Of a DNA stretch of 64,000 bases, positions 61,270 through 64,000 are shown piece after piece (positions within the stretch are counted from its first letter, which is position 1; each line of letters opens with the position of its first letter). The translations under genes were made by a program, and so were the position numbers. Source of the stretch: Gemmatimonadota bacterium (GTDB lineage: Bacteria; Gemmatimonadota; Gemmatimonadetes; Longimicrobiales; Gaopeijiaceae); assembly GCA_022826565.1 (NCBI GenBank), contig JAJDUP010000006.1, positions 62,001 through 126,000 on the forward strand, given 5' to 3'. The notes beneath the pieces are model-generated. The model saw nothing but the letters and a program-made list of their open reading frames with translations. It did no database searches and was not told the origin of the DNA.

Positions 61270-63870
61270 ATGCTGAACGCCGACCGGTTGACCGTGAAGG
61301 CCGCCGAAGCCCTCTCCGCGGCCGCCCGCGAAGCCCGGCGTGCGGAGCACCCCGAAATCGAGGGCGTCCACCTTCTCAAGGCGCTGCTCGACCAGGACGA
61401 GGGCATCGTCGCGCCGGTCTTTCACAAGATGGAGGTGTCGCCCGACTCGGTTGCACGCGCCGTGCAGGACGAGCTGGGGAAGCGCGCCCGCGTGAGCGGC
61501 GGTGCCGTCCCCGGTCCCTCGCGCCACCTGCGCCGGGCTTTCGACGCCGCCGAGGAAGCCGCCCGCGAGCTCGGCGACGAGTACATCTCCACCGAGCACC
61601 TCCTGATGGCGCTGGCGGCGGACCGCCGCGACGCGGGGCGGATCCTGAAGGAGAACGGCGTCACCCGCGACCGCCTGAACACCGCGCTCGAAGCCATCCG
61701 CGGCTCCCACCGCGTCACCGACCAGACCCCCGAGGACAAGTACAAGGCGCTCGACCGCTTCTCCCAGGACCTCACCCAGCGCGCCCGCCGCGGCAAGCTC
61801 GATTCCGTCATCGGCCGCGACGACGAGATCCGCCGCGTGATGAAGGTCCTGGCCCGCCGCACCAAGAACAACCCGGTGCTGATCGGCGAGCCCGGGGTCG
61901 GCAAGACCGCGATCGCCGAAGGGCTCGCGCAGCGGATCGTGGCCGGCGACGTGCCCACCTCGCTCAGCGACAAGACGCTCGTCTCGCTCGACATCTCCGC
62001 CATGCTCGCCGGCGCCAAGTTCCGCGGCCAGTTCGAAGAGCGCATGAAGGCCGTGCTCAAGGAGGTCATCGAGGCGGAAGGGCGGTACATCCTCTTCATC
62101 GACGAGCTCCACACGATCGTCGGGGCCGGCGCCGCCGAAGGCGCGGTGGACGCCGGCAACATGCTCAAGCCCGCGCTCGCCCGCGGCGACCTGCGCATGA
62201 TCGGCGCGACCACGCTCGGCGAGTACCGCAAGCACATCGAGAAGGACCCCGCGCTTGAGCGGCGCTTCCAGCCGGTCCATGTCGCACCGACCTCGGTGGA
62301 GGACACCATCACCATCCTGCGCGGCATCAAGGAGCGCTACGAGGTGCACCACGGCGTGCGCATCACTGATGACGCGCTGATCGCCGCGGCGAGATTGTCG
62401 GACCGCTACGTGGGGGGACGGTTCCTGCCCGACAAGGCCATCGACCTGATGGACGAGGCGGGGAGCCGGCTGCGCATCGAAATCGACTCCCTCCCCCAGG
62501 AGATCGACGAAGTGGAGCGCAGGATCATCCAGCTCGAGATCGAAAAGCAGGCACTGGCCCGCGAGGACGACCGGGGTGCGCGCGAGCGCCTCGGCGCCAT
62601 CGAGGAAGACCTCGCCGAGCTGCGCGAGTCCAGCCAGGGCATGAAGGCCCGCTGGCAGGCCGAGAAGATCCAGATCGCCCGCATTCAGGAGCTCAAGGAG
62701 CGGGTGGACTCGCTACGGACCGAGGCCGAGCAGGCGACCCGGCGCGGCGAACTGGGGCGGTCGGCCGAAATCCAGTACTCGGAGATGCCAGCCGCGCAGG
62801 CGGACATCGAGAAGGCCGAGGAACGCCTCGCGGCGCTCCAGTCCGAGGGCAAGTTCCTGAAGGAGGAGGTGACGGACGACGACATCGCCGAAGTGGTTGC
62901 CGAGTGGACCGGCATCCCGGTAACCCGGTTGATGGACTCCGAGCGCAAGCGGCTGACCGGGCTCGAGGGGCTGCTCGGCAAGCGGGTCATCGGGCAGGAG
63001 CGGGCGCTGAGCGCGGTGTCCCGGGCCGTTCGGAGGGCGCGAGCCGGCATCCAGGACCCGAACCGCCCCATCGGTTCGTTCCTCTTCCTCGGCCCGACCG
63101 GGGTGGGGAAGACCGAGACCGCCCGCGCTCTGGCCGAGTTCCTGTTCAACGACGAGCGCGCGATGGTGCGCATCGACATGTCGGAGTACATGGAGGCGCA
63201 TGCGGTATCGCGTCTGGTGGGCGCCCCGCCCGGCTACGTCGGCTACGACGAGGGCGGCCAGCTCACCGAGGCCGTCCGCCGCCGCCCCCACGCGGTCATC
63301 CTCTTCGACGAGGTCGAGAAGGCGCACCCCAAGGTCTTCAACATCTTCCTGCAGATCCTCGACGACGGCCGCCTTACCGACGGCCAGGGCCGCACGGTCG
63401 ACTTCCGCAACACGGTCATCATCATGACCTCCAACATCGCGGGGCCGGAGATCCTCGCGCGCGCCGCGTCCGAGTGGAGCGAGTTGGAGGAGATGGTGCA
63501 CCGCCGCCTCAAGGAGCACTTCCGCCCCGAATTCCTTAATCGAGTGGATGATGTGGTGGTGTTCAAACCCCTGTCCTCAAGCGAGTTGGAGGAGATCGTC
63601 GAGATCCAGCTGCGGCGCGTGGCGAAGCTGGCCGAGACCCAGGACGTGGCACTCGCCGTATCGGCCGCGGCGAAGCGGGTGATCGCGCGGGAAGGGTACG
63701 ACCCGGCGTTCGGGGCGCGGCCGCTCAAGCGGGCGGTGCAGCGCCTGGTGCAGGACCCGCTGGCGATGGCGATCCTCGACGGAGGGGTGGCGCCTGGGAG
63801 CGGGGTGCGGGTCGATGTGGGGCCCGACGGTGGGCTAAGGTTCACGGCGGTCGGGGAGGATGGGGGGTGA
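61270..63870 (+). CDS. clpB: ATP-dependent chaperone ClpB
   Basis: An 866-residue disaggregase: N-domain with two Clp repeats ([38 protein letters not shown]), Walker A1 GEPGVGKT at 206-213, Walker B1 [14 protein letters not shown], coiled-coil middle domain about 405-530, Walker A2 GPTGVGKT at 608-615 and [19 protein letters not shown]. With DnaK it extracts polypeptides from aggregates. ATG at 61270 has CAGGAG eight bases upstream and fits the family N-terminus; longer in-frame readings would start inside the repeat cluster. Its stop overlaps a possible next gene. Confidence 0.97.
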   Translation: MLNADRLTVKAAEALSAAAREARRAEHPEIEGVHLLKALLDQDEGIVAPVFHKMEVSPDSVARAVQDELGKRARVSGGAVPGPSRHLRRAFDAAEEAARELGDEYISTEHLLMALAADRRDAGRILKENGVTRDRLNTALEAIRGSHRVTDQTPEDKYKALDRFSQDLTQRARRGKLDSVIGRDDEIRRVMKVLARRTKNNPVLIGEPGVGKTAIAEGLAQRIVAGDVPTSLSDKTLVSLDISAMLAGAKFRGQFEERMKAVLKEVIEAEGRYILFIDELHTIVGAGAAEGAVDAGNMLKPALARGDLRMIGATTLGEYRKHIEKDPALERRFQPVHVAPTSVEDTITILRGIKERYEVHHGVRITDDALIAAARLSDRYVGGRFLPDKAIDLMDEAGSRLRIEIDSLPQEIDEVERRIIQLEIEKQALAREDDRGARERLGAIEEDLAELRESSQGMKARWQAEKIQIARIQELKERVDSLRTEAEQATRRGELGRSAEIQYSEMPAAQADIEKAEERLAALQSEGKFLKEEVTDDDIAEVVAEWTGIPVTRLMDSERKRLTGLEGLLGKRVIGQERALSAVSRAVRRARAGIQDPNRPIGSFLFLGPTGVGKTETARALAEFLFNDERAMVRIDMSEYMEAHAVSRLVGAPPGYVGYDEGGQLTEAVRRRPHAVILFDEVEKAHPKVFNIFLQILDDGRLTDGQGRTVDFRNTVIIMTSNIAGPEILARAASEWSELEEMVHRRLKEHFRPEFLNRVDDVVVFKPLSSSELEEIVEIQLRRVAKLAETQDVALAVSAAAKRVIAREGYDPAFGARPLKRAVQRLVQDPLAMAILDGGVAPGSGVRVDVGPDGGLRFTAVGEDGG

Positions 63871-64000
63871 GCGCGGCATTGACGGCCACGGCGGCGAAGC
63901 GGCGAGCGGATGGCGGCGGCGTGGGCGCGGTGCGGCGGAACAAGGACTCGGCCGGACCGGCAAAGGGATCCGGGTGCTCGCCGCACGCGCCCGCGAAGAG
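63867..64000 (+). CDS. Possible start of a further gene (cut by window edge)
   Basis: A GTG overlaps the clpB stop (GTGA), in the style of many other gene pairs here, and the frame stays open to the window end (44 codons: Ala/Arg/Gly-rich, [20 protein letters not shown]). I recognise nothing in it; high GC makes open frames common, so it may not be coding. Confidence 0.3.
   Translation, partial: MSAALTATAAKRRADGGGVGAVRRNKDSAGPAKGSGCSPHAPAK

Overview
This is a contiguous stretch of a GC-rich bacterial chromosome, gene-dense and housekeeping-dominated. The gene content, the short region-1.1-less primary-type sigma factor, a 197-residue EF-Ts of the short type and the high density of start/stop overlaps suggest a member of the Gemmatimonadota or a neighbouring phylum. 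That placement is an inference from family resemblance; no rRNA gene is present to settle it. I see no tRNA, rRNA, insertion sequence, prophage or CRISPR array.

Layout. 1-3000: 3' part of an NtrY-like histidine kinase, an RsbRD-type signalling protein and a PLP-dependent decarboxylase. 3046-5905 (minus): proton-translocating transhydrogenase pntAA-pntAB-pntB. 6103-12495: yifB, a SufS-like class V aminotransferase, thpR, a one-TM protein, an NtrX-like sigma-54 activator and an RpoD-type sigma factor. 12503-20561: a ribosome-to-envelope cluster rplM-rpsI-rpsB-tsf-pyrH-frr-uppS-cdsA-dxr-rseP behind a near-consensus promoter. 20611-23749 (minus): MBL-fold hydrolase, GlmU-like protein, manC. 23851-31613: a small lipoprotein gene (probably leaderless), serS, a histidine kinase overlapping pcrA, a minus-strand coiled-coil membrane protein, and murA. 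31610-44653: rimP-nusA-infB-DUF503-rbfA-truB-ribF-rpsO-pnp, an M16 protease and an alanine dehydrogenase fused in frame to a dUTPase. 44746-50267: mreB-mreC-mreD-mrdA-rodA. 50304-58518: accD-folC-hisS-small membrane protein-proS-lysA-guaA. 58608-60931 (minus): OPT-family transporter with a coupled small lipoprotein. 61270-63870: clpB, with the start of a possible next gene at the window edge.

The genes form long operons that couple translation (ribosomal proteins, EF-Ts, RRF, IF2, NusA, RbfA, TruB, four relevant synthetase/processing functions) with cell-wall and membrane synthesis (UppS, CdsA, Dxr, MurA, Mre/Rod complex, AccD).

Most notable observations: (1) a cluster of seven copies (five good, two degenerate) of a 15-bp inverted repeat, CTGCC-N5-GGCAG-like, in the 338-bp divergent region between the OPT transporter and clpB; it does not match the CIRCE, HAIR or CtsR elements I know and is the best candidate for an undescribed regulatory system; (2) a single open frame joining complete alanine dehydrogenase and complete dUTPase; (3) MurA with Asp in place of the usual active-site Cys, encoded directly after a C8G8 tract; (4) a promoter plus intrinsic terminator placed before rimP-nusA-infB as a likely attenuator; (5) two genes (small lipoprotein, hisS) whose predicted promoters put the transcript start at the ATG, implying leaderless mRNAs.
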